In this document: piece by piece, positions 52,059 to 60,978 of the stretch
Layout of the letters: the number at the start of each line of letters is the position of its first letter
Numbering within the stretch: the first letter of the stretch is position 1
DNA from: Lawsonibacter sp900766145
GTDB taxonomy: Bacteria; Bacillota; Clostridia; Oscillospirales; Oscillospiraceae
Length of the DNA stretch: 62,449 nucleotides
Reading direction: 5' to 3' (one strand)
NCBI RefSeq assembly: GCF_030372275.1
Contig: NZ_JAUDDJ010000015.1
Made by a program: the position numbers and the translations under genes
Notes under the pieces: generated by a model
The model's database searches: none
The model's input: only the letters and a program-made list of their open reading frames with translations
Told to the model about the DNA's origin: nothing

Positions 52059-53492
52059 TTACAGCATCTCTTCGTCCACAATCTGGGCCTTGATGAGGTT
52101 GGTGGAGCCGCTGCGGCCCAGAGGCACGCCGGCGGTAATAACCACGGTGTCGCCGTTCTTCACCAGGCCCTCCTTCAGGGCGCACTCCACAGACAGGGAG
52201 AAGATGCGGTCGGTAGAGTTGACCTCGCCGGTGAGGAAGGGATACACGCCCCAGCAGATGGCCATCTGACGGCGGACCTTCTCCTGCATGGTGAGGGCCG
52301 CGATGGGGCAGGCAGGACGGAACCGGCAGATCATCCGGGCAGTACGGCCGGAATTGGTGGCGGCCAGGATGGCGGTGGCGTTCAGGTCCATGGCGGTCAG
52401 GCAGCAGGTGTGTGTGATGGCGTCGTTGATGTTGGGCTCGGGAGTGATGCGGTGCTTCTGGAACTGGCGCCAGTAGTTGATAGACTGCTCGGCCTCTTCC
52501 ACAATACCCACCATGGCAGCCAGAGCCTCCAGGGGATACTTGCCGCCGGCGGTCTCACCGGAGAGCATCACGCAGCTGGTGCCGTCAAACACGGCGTTGG
52601 CCACGTCGGACACCTCAGCACGGGTGGGACGGGGATTGCGGATCATGGAGTCCAGCATCTGGGTGGCGGTGATGATGGGTTTACCGGAGCGCAGGCCCTT
52701 GCGGATGATCTGCTTCTGCAGCACAGGCACCTTGGCGGCGGGGATCTCCACGCCCAGGTCGCCGCGGGCTACCATGATGCCGTCAGAAACCTCCAGGATC
52801 TCGTCGATGTTGTCCACGCCCTCCTGGTTCTCGATCTTGGAGATGATCTGAATATTATCTCCGCCAAAGCGGTGCAGCACCTCACGAATGGAGCGCACAT
52901 CGTCAGCCCGGCGGATGAAGGAAGCGGCAATGAAGTCGAAGTCGTTCTCCACGGCAAACTGGATATCGCTGATATCCTTCTCCGTCAGAGCGGGCAGGTG
53001 GATATGCACGCCGGGGATGTTGATGCTCTTGTTGGCAGAGAGAGTACCGCCGTTCTCTACGGTGCAGCGGATCTCCTGGCCCTGAATCTCCTCTACCCGC
53101 AGGGCCACCAGGCCGTCGTCAATGAGGATCTCCATGCCGGGCTTGACTTCCTCGTGCAGCTGGGGATAGGTAACCGCCACACGCTCGGCGTTCCCCACCA
53201 CATCCTCGGTGGTCAGGGTGAAGGTAGCACCGGCCTCCAGGCTGATGCTCTTCACGTCAAAGCTCTTGATCCGGATCTCAGGACCCTTGGTATCCATAAT
53301 CGTAGCCACAGGACGGCTCATGGAATCCCGCACCGCCTTGAGCTTGTTCAGACGGCCCAGGTGCTCCTCATGGTCACCGTGGGAAAAGTTAAACCGGGCA
53401 GCATCCATACCGCCGCGAATCAGCTTGCGCATCATCTCTTCGCTGTTCACCGCGGGGCCCAGTGTACAAATAACCTTTGTCTTTCTCAACAT
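52059..53492 (-). CDS. pyk: Pyruvate kinase
   Basis: Last ATP-forming step of glycolysis. 477 residues. MLRKTKVICTLGPAVNSEEM at the N-terminus, AARFNFSHGDHEEH with substrate-binding residues, MDTKGPEIRIKS, IISKIENQEGVDNIDEI with the catalytic lysine, and MVARGDLGVEIP. The C-terminal domain is the ordinary allosteric domain, with no added PEP-utiliser domain as found in Bacillus. Monocistronic with its own terminator. Confidence 0.97.
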   Translation of the reverse strand: MLRKTKVICTLGPAVNSEEMMRKLIRGGMDAARFNFSHGDHEEHLGRLNKLKAVRDSMSRPVATIMDTKGPEIRIKSFDVKSISLEAGATFTLTTEDVVGNAERVAVTYPQLHEEVKPGMEILIDDGLVALRVEEIQGQEIRCTVENGGTLSANKSINIPGVHIHLPALTEKDISDIQFAVENDFDFIAASFIRRADDVRSIREVLHRFGGDNIQIISKIENQEGVDNIDEILEVSDGIMVARGDLGVEIPAAKVPVLQKQIIRKGLRSGKPIITATQMLDSMIRNPRPTRAEVSDVANAVFDGTSCVMLSGETAGGKYPLEALAAMVGIVEEAEQSINYWRQFQKHRITPEPNINDAITHTCCLTAMDLNATAILAATNSGRTARMICRFRPACPIAALTMQEKVRRQMAICWGVYPFLTGEVNSTDRIFSLSVECALKEGLVKNGDTVVITAGVPLGRSGSTNLIKAQIVDEEML

Positions 53493-53610
53493 ATTCTCGT
53501 TCCTCCATTCCTTCAGGGACGTTCTTTATTTTCTTCTATTACGCCATTATCATACCCGATACCAGCCGCTTTGGCTAGCGTTGAAATGGATAAAAATGAA
53601 TTCCGTTTCC

Positions 53611-53673
53611 AAAAAAAATCAGGCAAAGCCGTGTGAAAGTAAGGACCTTTCACATCTGCTTTGCCTGAATTTT
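53611..53673 (-). terminator. Terminator of the aminotransferase gene
   Basis: CAGGCAAAG / CTTTGCCTG encloses GTGAAAG / CTTTCAC; eight T follow on the minus strand. Confidence 0.82.
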
Positions 53674-53700
53674 ACCTGTGTCTTCCAGTTATGCGAAGGT

Positions 53701-54885
53701 TTAACCCCGGTAAGAATCTGCCAGTGCCTTAAACTTGGGCAGCGCCCGCTCAATCATGTCGGTCTGTACGCAGTAGGCCAGCCGGAAGTGTCCGGGCGCG
53801 CCAAAGCCGGAGCCGGGCACCAGCAGCAGATCAAACTGCTTGGCCCGCTCGCTGAAGGCCATGTCGTCCGGCTCCAGGGAACGGGGGAAGAGATAGAACG
53901 CGCCGCCGGGCTGGGCCACGTGGTAGCCCATCTCCCGCAGGGAATGAACCAGCAGCTCACAGTTCTTCTCATACACGGACAAATCGCTGGTCATGTCGCA
54001 GCACAGGGAAGTGACCTGCTGGAACAGGCTGGGGGCGTTCACATAGCCCAGAGAGCGGCCCGCGCCGGCCACGGCGGCGTAGACCTCCTTGCTGTCGGTA
54101 ACCTGGCCGGGCACCAGCACATAGCCCAGGCGCTCGCCGGGCAGGGAGAGGGACTTACTGAAGGAATAGCACACAATGGTGTCCTTGTAGATATGGGGAA
54201 TCCAGGGCACCTCCACCCCGGCAAAGGCGATCTCCCGGTAGGGCTCATCGGAGATCAGGTAGATGGGGTGGCCGTACTCCGCCTCTTTTTTCTCCAGGAT
54301 AGCGGCAAGCTGCTCCAGAGTCTGGCGGGAGTAGACCACGCCGGAGGGGTTGTTGGGGGAATTGACCACCACGCCCTTGGTGTTGGGGGTAATGGCCTTC
54401 TCAAAGGCGTCAAAATCGATCTGGAAGTGCTCGATCTCCGGGGGAATCAGCACCATGTTGGCTCCCGCTCCCTCAATGAACACCTTGTACTCAGGGAAGT
54501 AGGGGGCAAAGACAATAAACTCGTCTCCGGGGCAGGTCAGTCCGTTGAACACACAGCACAGGGAGGCCGCCGCGCCTACGGTGATGTAAAACTGGTCGGC
54601 CGTATAGTCCCCGCCAAAGCGGCGGTTCAGGGAGTCGGCAAACCGCTGCCGGGCAGCCGCGTCGCCCTGGGCGCTGGTATAGCAGTGGATCACTTCCGGC
54701 TGCTCCTGCAGGATGCGGATGGCGTTCTCATTGACCGCGTCAGGGGCAGGAACACTGGGGTTGCCCAGAGAAAAATCAAACACATTCTCCCGGCCAACCT
54801 CTTTGGCCCGCTGATTGCCATACTCAAACAGCTCACGGATTACAGAGCGGGCCGTGCCCAGCTGCAGCATACGTTTGGAAACCAT
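53701..54885 (-). CDS. Pyridoxal-phosphate aminotransferase, class I/II
   Basis: 394 residues, aspartate-aminotransferase fold type I. NPSVPAPDAVNENAIRIL near the N-terminus, VNSPNNPSGVVYS around 175, the lysine that binds the cofactor in CYSFSKSLSLPGERLGY (about 240), and FRLAYCVQTDMIERAL near the C-terminus. The amino donor cannot be told from sequence; relatives include aspartate and aromatic aminotransferases. Separate transcription unit. Confidence 0.9.
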   Translation of the reverse strand: MVSKRMLQLGTARSVIRELFEYGNQRAKEVGRENVFDFSLGNPSVPAPDAVNENAIRILQEQPEVIHCYTSAQGDAAARQRFADSLNRRFGGDYTADQFYITVGAAASLCCVFNGLTCPGDEFIVFAPYFPEYKVFIEGAGANMVLIPPEIEHFQIDFDAFEKAITPNTKGVVVNSPNNPSGVVYSRQTLEQLAAILEKKEAEYGHPIYLISDEPYREIAFAGVEVPWIPHIYKDTIVCYSFSKSLSLPGERLGYVLVPGQVTDSKEVYAAVAGAGRSLGYVNAPSLFQQVTSLCCDMTSDLSVYEKNCELLVHSLREMGYHVAQPGGAFYLFPRSLEPDDMAFSERAKQFDLLLVPGSGFGAPGHFRLAYCVQTDMIERALPKFKALADSYRG

Positions 54886-55119
54886 GGAACAAACCTCCTG
54901 GAAATAAATTCATTCATACACCGGTCCGCCATGTCACATTTTGTCCCGGTGTCTTATCATTGAGCTTTATTATAGCACGCCTGTTTAGCACTGTAAAGCG
55001 TTGATTTTTTTCGCCCGCATCTCTGCGATTTCCTGTGGTTTCACTTTATTTCCTCTGATTTCCGCACGCAAACTTGCAGTTTCAAAATTTTTACATCTCT
55101 CCTTGTGCTATTTTACCAA

Positions 55120-55148
55120 TTTACAAACTTTTCATTTGTCATTATAAT
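55120..55148 (+). promoter_or_regulatory. Promoter of the Enzyme I-like gene
   Basis: TTTACA, 17-base spacer, TATAAT. The leader is about 100 bases. The 370-base spacer 54886-55257 holds no gene apart from this leader; it is unusually AT-rich before the promoter. Confidence 0.8.
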
Positions 55149-55257
55149 CAATATACAACAAACACGCAGATTTTTCCGGCCGCCTGTTCCAAGCTGCCGC
55201 AGCATCGCTGCCGCAGAAGCACGTCGACTCCAACCTTCCTGGAAAGGGGGCATCTCC

Positions 55258-56031
55258 ATGCAAATCATTGTCGGAAGATCGATTCAAAATCAAATTGCCG
55301 CCGGACCCCTGCACTTTTATCACCGCCATTCCTTCCCAGTTGCCGCTGTGTCTCAGCTCTCCCAGGAGGAAGAGATTCACCGTTTCCATCTCGCCCAGCA
55401 GCGCTCCATCGTCACGCTGTCTCGGCTCTACGACCAGGCAGCCCGGGATGTGGGAATCCAGGCCGCCTCTATTTTTTCTATCCACGCCATGCTTTTGGAG
55501 GACACCTCCTTTGTAGAAAGCATCCTGTCCATCCTTTCCAAACAACATACTACGGCGGAATATGCGGTACAAACCGCAGGCAACAGCTTTGCCACCGCCT
55601 TTGCCGATATGGACAGCCCTTACATGCAGGCCCGAGGCGCCGATATTCGGGATATCTCCAACCACCTCATCCGCTGCCTGCTGGATATTCAGCCCCCGGA
55701 CCCTCTTGGGGACCGTCCCGCCATTCTGGTCTCCGACGAGCTGCTGCCCAGCGAGGTATTGGCCCTGGACCGGCGCAAGCTGCTGGGACTGATCACCTGG
55801 CACGGCAGTGTAGACAGCCACACCGCCATGCTGCTCCGGGCCATGAAGATCCCCGGCCTGGCCCAGGTGGATATTTCCCCCTCCTGGGACGGACATCCCG
55901 CTATCCTGGACGGCTTCAGCCAGTGTCTGTACGTGGACCCGGAGCCCGAGGTATTCCGCCAGCTGGGGCTGCATATTCCCCGCCATCTTCAGCGCCAGGA
56001 AGACCAGGCCATGGCCGCGGCTGTGGATTGA
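55258..56031 (+). CDS. Stand-alone N-terminal half of PTS Enzyme I
   Basis: 257 residues from the ATG at 55258 (GGAAAGGGGG upstream). The fold follows the HPr-binding and phosphohistidine domains of Enzyme I: HAMLLEDTSFV and GADIRDISNHLIRCLL in the helical part, ILVSDELLPSEVLAL, then HGSVDSHTAMLLRAMKIPG with H188 at the position phosphorylated in Enzyme I. The PEP-binding barrel (another ~300 residues) is completely lacking; the frame stops cleanly and a terminator follows. It could exchange phosphate with HPr but not use PEP. Regulatory role suspected, not shown. Confidence 0.82.
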   Translation: MQIIVGRSIQNQIAAGPLHFYHRHSFPVAAVSQLSQEEEIHRFHLAQQRSIVTLSRLYDQAARDVGIQAASIFSIHAMLLEDTSFVESILSILSKQHTTAEYAVQTAGNSFATAFADMDSPYMQARGADIRDISNHLIRCLLDIQPPDPLGDRPAILVSDELLPSEVLALDRRKLLGLITWHGSVDSHTAMLLRAMKIPGLAQVDISPSWDGHPAILDGFSQCLYVDPEPEVFRQLGLHIPRHLQRQEDQAMAAAVD

Positions 56032-56056
56032 GTCCTGTAATTCAAATTTTATATGG

Positions 56057-56088
56057 AAAAAGGACCGCCGAGGCGGTCCTTTTTTTAT
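56057..56088. terminator. Bidirectional terminator between the Enzyme I-like gene and buk
   Basis: AGGACCGCC GA GGCGGTCCT with A5 on the left and T7 on the right. The genes converge here. Confidence 0.9.
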
Positions 56089-57161
56089 GCTTCCGGACTG
56101 TGGAATACGTGGACCCGCTCCTCACCCCGCAAAATACGCAGGGCGCCCAGCGCCAGCGCTTCCATCTCGTTTTCTCCCGGGATGACCACCACCTTCACCA
56201 GGTTGTGGAGGTAATCGATCACCATGCCGGTGAGCATCTTGGAGTTGGCCAGGCCGCCGGTGAGGATAACAGCATCGATGAGCTCGGTAAAGCAGCCCAG
56301 CATAATACCCACACCTTTGGAAATTTGCAGCGCCTGGGCCTTATACACCAGCGAGGCCCACTCGTCCCCTTTCTGGATGCGCCGCTCGATCTCCTGGCAG
56401 TCGTGGGTGCCCAGCAGGGCGGACATGCCTCCCTCGCCCCGCAGCTTTTTCAGCATTTCCGGCTTGGTATACTTGCCGGAGTAACACAGGTCCACCACGT
56501 AGAGCATATTGAGGCTGCCCGACCGGTCGGGTGAGAAGGGCCCGGCGTCGTCGGACACCGAGTCAATGATCCGGCCATGGCTGTGGGCGGAGATGGAGAT
56601 GCCTCCGCCCAGATGGGCCACCACCAGGTTCATGTCCTCGTACTTGCGCCCCAGCGTCTCCGCGTACTTATGGGAGGTGGCCCGGGCGTTGAGCACGTGG
56701 CAGAAGCTGGTGCGGGTGACCTCCTTGAAGCCGGTGACCCGGGCCTCGGGCAGCAGCTCATCGCTGGTGACTGCATCGTAGATATAAGCGGGAATGCCCA
56801 GGGGGTCAGCAAAGGCACGGGCCATCAATCCTCCCAGGTTGGAGGCGTGGTCAAAGGCGGTATGGTGGCGCAGGCAGTCCTCCAGCGCGTCATCCACCTG
56901 ATAGCCGCCCGCCACAATATGGGGAATGATGCCGCCCCGGCCCACCACCGCCGACAGGGTGGACAGGTCAAAGCCCTCCTGAGCCAACCACAGCCGCACC
57001 AGCGCCACCCGGTAGTCCAACTGGTCATACAGGGTGGGATAGGGAGCCAGGTCCTGATTAGTGTGCACCATATTCTTCACCGCCAGCTGGTGCTCATCCT
57101 CATAGATGGCCGCCTTGGTGCTGGTGGATCCTGGATTGAGTACTAATAAACGATAGGCCAT
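56085..57161 (-). CDS. buk: Butyrate kinase
   Basis: Converts butyryl phosphate and ADP to butyrate and ATP. 358 residues, acetate-kinase fold (ASKHA). VLNPGSTSTKAAIYEDE is at the N-terminus, GRGGIIPHIVAGGYQV near 90, VVAHLGGGISISAHSHG near 180, and VILTGGLANSKMLTG near 300. It follows ptb by 28 bases, a pair diagnostic of the butyrate-kinase route. Could accept branched-chain acyl phosphates too. Confidence 0.95.
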   Translation of the reverse strand: MAYRLLVLNPGSTSTKAAIYEDEHQLAVKNMVHTNQDLAPYPTLYDQLDYRVALVRLWLAQEGFDLSTLSAVVGRGGIIPHIVAGGYQVDDALEDCLRHHTAFDHASNLGGLMARAFADPLGIPAYIYDAVTSDELLPEARVTGFKEVTRTSFCHVLNARATSHKYAETLGRKYEDMNLVVAHLGGGISISAHSHGRIIDSVSDDAGPFSPDRSGSLNMLYVVDLCYSGKYTKPEMLKKLRGEGGMSALLGTHDCQEIERRIQKGDEWASLVYKAQALQISKGVGIMLGCFTELIDAVILTGGLANSKMLTGMVIDYLHNLVKVVVIPGENEMEALALGALRILRGEERVHVFHSPEA

Positions 57162-57189
57162 ATCCGTTGCCTCCTGTCACTTGTGCCGC

Positions 57190-58098
57190 TCATTGCGCCA
57201 TGGCGGCGGCGATGAGAATGGAATCGTACTTCTCTGCGGGGGTAGCGCCCCGGGAGTTGATGGTGATGGGCACCGACGCCCCCATCACTAGCCCCGCCAT
57301 GTCTCCCCCCGCCAGGCCGTACAGAGACTTACCCAGCAGGTTGCCTGCGGTAATATTGGGCACCAGGAAGATGTCCGCATCGCCGGCCACCGGGCTGTAG
57401 TAGCCCTTGATGGCCGCCGCCTCCCGGTCGGTGGCCAGGTCCAGAGAGATGGGGCCCTCCACCAGGCAGTCGCCAAAGTCGCCCCGCGCCCCCTCCTCCT
57501 TGAGGGCGGCAGCATCTACCGTCTCCTGCATCTTGGGGTTTACCGTCTCCACCGCGCACAGCACCGCCGCCTTGGGCCGGTCGTAGCCCAAAAAGCGGCA
57601 CAGCCCCAGGGCGTTATGCAGAATGGCCCGCTTCTGTTCCAGGTCGGGGATCACCACCATACCGCCGTCGGTGATAAACATTAGCTTGTGGTAGGCAGGC
57701 ACGTCCAGAATGGCCACGTGGGAGAGTACCGCGCTCTCCCGGATGCCGGTTCCATGGCGCACCACCTCTTTGAGCAGGGTCCCGGTCTGGAGCATTCCCT
57801 TGATCAGCAGACTGCCCCGCCCCTGGCGGATGAGCTCCACCGCCCGGCGGGCACACCCTGCCTCGTCCTTCTCGTCCACCACATCCTCCTCAGGCACCTG
57901 CCAGCCCATGGCCTGGGTCAGCCGCTGAATCTCTGGGGCATCGCCCACCAGCACCGGACGGATGAGCCCGTCCTCCTGGGCCTGGCGCACTGCTTGAAGA
58001 GTATGTTCCTCGTGGGCCGCGGCCACCACGGCGGCCTTCGGCGGAATATGCTTTAAATCCTGCTTCAGCTGTTGAAATCCGGAGATCTCCATATCCAA
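57190..58098 (-). CDS. ptb: Phosphate butyryltransferase
   Basis: Forms butyryl phosphate from butyryl-CoA and phosphate. 302 residues, phosphotransacetylase family. AAVVAAAHEEHTLQAVRQA near the N-terminus, FLVPNITAGNLLGKSLYGLA and GLVMGASVPITINSRGA at the C-terminus. First gene of ptb-buk. Its start is 264 bases from the divergent sodium:solute symporter, and that spacer carries repeated half-sites. Confidence 0.95.
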   Translation of the reverse strand: MDMEISGFQQLKQDLKHIPPKAAVVAAAHEEHTLQAVRQAQEDGLIRPVLVGDAPEIQRLTQAMGWQVPEEDVVDEKDEAGCARRAVELIRQGRGSLLIKGMLQTGTLLKEVVRHGTGIRESAVLSHVAILDVPAYHKLMFITDGGMVVIPDLEQKRAILHNALGLCRFLGYDRPKAAVLCAVETVNPKMQETVDAAALKEEGARGDFGDCLVEGPISLDLATDREAAAIKGYYSPVAGDADIFLVPNITAGNLLGKSLYGLAGGDMAGLVMGASVPITINSRGATPAEKYDSILIAAAMAQ

Positions 58099-58208
58099 TT
58101 CCTCCCAACCGGCGGAACCTTCCGCCCTCTGTCCCTGGGGGACAACATTTTTCTTGGCTTTATTTTATCAGTTTTTGAGAAAAAAGTATAGAGAAACTTT
58201 GATTTTCC

Positions 58209-58319
58209 GCGTTAAAGCAACAAATTCAGGCCATTTTCCCTACTCATATCTTTGCTGCCGATTTTTTGCCCTGTAATTTTTTCTTGACTTTATCGCTTTT
58301 ATGCGTTACAGTTTAACGC
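58209..58319. promoter_or_regulatory. Symporter promoter with palindromic operator candidate
   Basis: Plus-strand TTGACT (58284-58289), 17-base spacer, TACAGT (58307-58312). GCGTTA CAGTT TAACGC at 58303-58319 overlaps the -10 box. A further half-site GCGTTAAA is at 58209-58216, nearer ptb. The layout suggests one regulator acting on both divergent units. Confidence 0.6.
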
Positions 58320-58362
58320 GATAAAACGTCCGGAATATTTTTTCCTGCGAGAGGGTGAAACG

Positions 58363-59907
58363 ATGGCAATCAAAGTAGGACTTCTTCTGGTTTTCTTCTC
58401 CGTCATGGTGGGAATCGGCCTCTACTGCCGCCGCCACGCCACCAATGTCAACGGCTTTGTACTGGGTGGACGCTCTGTGGGCCCCTGGCTCACCGCCTTC
58501 GCCTACGGCACCAGCTACTTCTCCGCGGTGGTCTTTGTGGGCTATGCAGGACAGTTCGGCTGGAAATACGGCATCGCCGCCACCTGGGCTGGCATCGGCA
58601 ACGCTCTTCTGGGCTCTCTGCTGGCCTGGGTAGTCTTGGGCCGCCGCACCCGCATTATGACCCAGCATCTGGACAGCGCCACCATGCCGGAGTTCTTTGG
58701 AAAGCGTTTTGGCTCCCAGAAGCTGAAGGTAGCCGCCTCGGTGATCATCTTCATCTTCCTCATTCCCTACACCGCCAGCCTGTATAACGGCCTGAGCCGC
58801 CTGTTCGGCATGGCCTTTGACATCGACTATGCCGTTTGCGTGGTGGTTATGGCCATTCTCACCGGAGTCTATGTGATTGCCGGCGGCTACATGGCCACCG
58901 CCATCAACGACTTTATCCAGGGCATCATCATGATCTTCGGCATCTGCGCCGTCATCGCCGCGGTACTCAACAGTCAGGGCGGCTTTATGGCCGCGCTGGA
59001 GGGCCTGGCCCAGGTCAGCGACGCCACGGTCTCTGACACTCCCGGCGTATTTGCCTCCTTCTTCGGCCCCGACCCCTTGAACCTGCTGGGTGTGGTGCTG
59101 CTCACCTCCCTGGGCACCTGGGGTCTGCCCCAGATGGTACAGAAATTCTATGCCATCAAGGATGAGAAGGCCATTGACACTGGCACCGTCATCTCCACCG
59201 TGTTCGCTGCCATCGTGGCGGGGGGCTGCTACTTCCTGGGCGGCTTTGGCCGTCTCTTCTCCGACCAGGTGGACGTGGCCGCCAATGGCTACGACTCTAT
59301 CATCCCCACCATGCTCTCCGGCCTGTCTGATCTTCTCATTGCGGTGGTGGTTATTCTGGTGCTCTCCGCCTCCATGTCCACCCTCTCCTCTCTGGTGCTG
59401 GCCTCCAGCTCCACGCTGACTCTGGACGTTCTGAAAGGCCGAGTCATCCGGGAGAACGATGAGAAAAGTCAGGTGCTGGTCATGCGGGGCCTGATCGTAC
59501 TGTTTATCGCCATCTCTGTGGTGCTGGCTATCATCCAGTACCGCTCCAGCGTCACCTTTATCGCTCAGCTCATGGGCGTAAGTTGGGGCGCTCTCGCCGG
59601 CGCCTTCCTGGCTCCCTTCCTATATAGCCTCTACTGGAAAAAGGCTACCCGGGGTGCCTGTTGGGTCTGCTTCTTCTTCTCCACGGTCTTTATGCTGGCC
59701 AATATTTTTGTAGGCAGCCGCTTCCCCGCCATTCTTCAGTCCCCCATCAATGCAGGTGCCTTCTGTATGCTGGCCGGCCTGATTCTTGTCCCGGTAGTCT
59801 CCCTGCTTACCCCCAAGCCGGACCAAACTCTGGTGGACGAGGCCTTCTCCTGCTACGACCGCAAGGTGTTGGTCCGCCAGCGCCAGGCCCTGGGTGAACG
59901 GGACTAA
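58363..59907 (+). CDS. Sodium:solute symporter (SSS family)
   Basis: 514 residues with about 13 hydrophobic segments. Family marks are GGRSVGPWLTAFAYGTSYFS, FIFLIPYTASLYNGLSRLFG, and SASMSTLSSLVLASSSTLTLD with sodium-site serines. Divergent from ptb-buk across a shared spacer, so a carboxylate substrate is conceivable; proline, pantothenate and sugars are also family substrates. No direct evidence for either. Confidence 0.9.
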   Translation: MAIKVGLLLVFFSVMVGIGLYCRRHATNVNGFVLGGRSVGPWLTAFAYGTSYFSAVVFVGYAGQFGWKYGIAATWAGIGNALLGSLLAWVVLGRRTRIMTQHLDSATMPEFFGKRFGSQKLKVAASVIIFIFLIPYTASLYNGLSRLFGMAFDIDYAVCVVVMAILTGVYVIAGGYMATAINDFIQGIIMIFGICAVIAAVLNSQGGFMAALEGLAQVSDATVSDTPGVFASFFGPDPLNLLGVVLLTSLGTWGLPQMVQKFYAIKDEKAIDTGTVISTVFAAIVAGGCYFLGGFGRLFSDQVDVAANGYDSIIPTMLSGLSDLLIAVVVILVLSASMSTLSSLVLASSSTLTLDVLKGRVIRENDEKSQVLVMRGLIVLFIAISVVLAIIQYRSSVTFIAQLMGVSWGALAGAFLAPFLYSLYWKKATRGACWVCFFFSTVFMLANIFVGSRFPAILQSPINAGAFCMLAGLILVPVVSLLTPKPDQTLVDEAFSCYDRKVLVRQRQALGERD

Positions 59908-59976
59908 TCCCCAATTTGTCTTAATATTTGGGCCAAAAACTCCATTTCTTGAGCAAGAAACACCATGTTCAAAGCA

Positions 59977-60016
59977 CAGGCCGTGTGGTATCCTATGGAA
60001 GATATCACACGGCCTG
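59977..60016. repeat. Long inverted repeat between the symporter and amidohydrolase genes
   Basis: 16-base arms starting CAGGCCGTGTGG and its complement (one G-T), with an 8-base loop. There is no T-run on either strand, so it is not a standard terminator; it may be an operator or mRNA-stabilising hairpin, 58 bases before the next gene. Confidence 0.65.
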
Positions 60017-60074
60017 ATGTTCGCCGCTGACTGGAAACTATACGGGACTTTCCCGCAAAGAAAGAGTTGATATT

Positions 60075-60932
60075 ATGATCATTGATATCCACACCCATAC
60101 CTTCCCGGATAAGCTGGCCGCCACTACCATTCCCAAGCTGGAACTGATGTCCCACACAAAGTCCTATGTGGACGGCACCAATGGCGGCCTGATGGCCTCC
60201 ATGGCCAAGGCCGGGGTAAACTATTCCGTGGTGCTGCCTGTGGCCACCAGCCCCAAGCAGGTAGTGCACATCAATGACAGCTCCGCCCGCATCAACGAGC
60301 AGTTTGAGCAGACCGGGATTTTCTCCTTCGGCTGCATTCATCCCGATTATGACGACTACCGCGCCGAGCTGGCCCGAGTGAAAGACCTGGGCCTGAAAGG
60401 CATCAAGCTTCATCCGGTCTATCAGGATGTAAACTTTGACGACATCCGCACCCTGCGCATTCTGGATCGGGCTGCTGAGCTGGGCCTCATCGTCCTCACC
60501 CACTCCGGCCTGGATGTAGGCTTCCCCGGCCGGGTGCGGGTCACCCCCGCCATGGTGCAGCATGCGGTGAAGGAGGTCGGCCCCCTCACGTTGATCCTGG
60601 CCCACATGGGAGGCTGGCGCAATTGGGACGAGGCCGAGCAGCTGCTGGCCGATGCCCCGGTGTATCTGGATACCTCCTACTCCCTGGGCACCCTCTATGC
60701 CCTGGATGACGGCTACTATAAGCCGGAAGATCTGCCCATGCTCAGCCAGGAGCAGTTCCTGCGCATGGTACACACATTCGGGCCCCACCGCTTCCTCTTC
60801 GGCACCGACAGCCCCTGGGGCGATCAGTCTCAGGGCGTGGAACGCATCCGTTCCCTGCCTCTCACAGAGGAGGAGAAGACCGGTATTCTGGGTGGAAACG
60901 CCCAAAAGCTTTTGAACTTCCCGGAGAAATAA
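60075..60932 (+). CDS. Amidohydrolase_2 family metal-dependent hydrolase
   Basis: 285 residues, TIM-barrel hydrolase/decarboxylase of the amidohydrolase-2 group. Metal ligands: IDIHTHTFPD at the N-terminus, IKLHPVYQDV, LTHSG, and FGTDSPWGDQ near 255. Cytoplasmic. Substrate cannot be named: relatives decarboxylate aromatic acids or hydrolyse lactones and amides. Downstream of the symporter on the same strand, perhaps with it, but a hairpin lies between. Confidence 0.85.
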   Translation: MIIDIHTHTFPDKLAATTIPKLELMSHTKSYVDGTNGGLMASMAKAGVNYSVVLPVATSPKQVVHINDSSARINEQFEQTGIFSFGCIHPDYDDYRAELARVKDLGLKGIKLHPVYQDVNFDDIRTLRILDRAAELGLIVLTHSGLDVGFPGRVRVTPAMVQHAVKEVGPLTLILAHMGGWRNWDEAEQLLADAPVYLDTSYSLGTLYALDDGYYKPEDLPMLSQEQFLRMVHTFGPHRFLFGTDSPWGDQSQGVERIRSLPLTEEEKTGILGGNAQKLLNFPEK

Positions 60933-60935
60933 GCA

Positions 60936-60972
60936 ACAGAGCGTCATAACCAAAACGGTTATGACGCTCTGT
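60936..60972. terminator. Bidirectional terminator between convergent genes
   Basis: 16-base perfect stem ACAGAGCGTCATAACC / GGTTATGACGCTCTGT; a T-run follows on the plus strand (ATTGTTTT). Confidence 0.8.
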
Positions 60973-60978
60973 ATTGTT

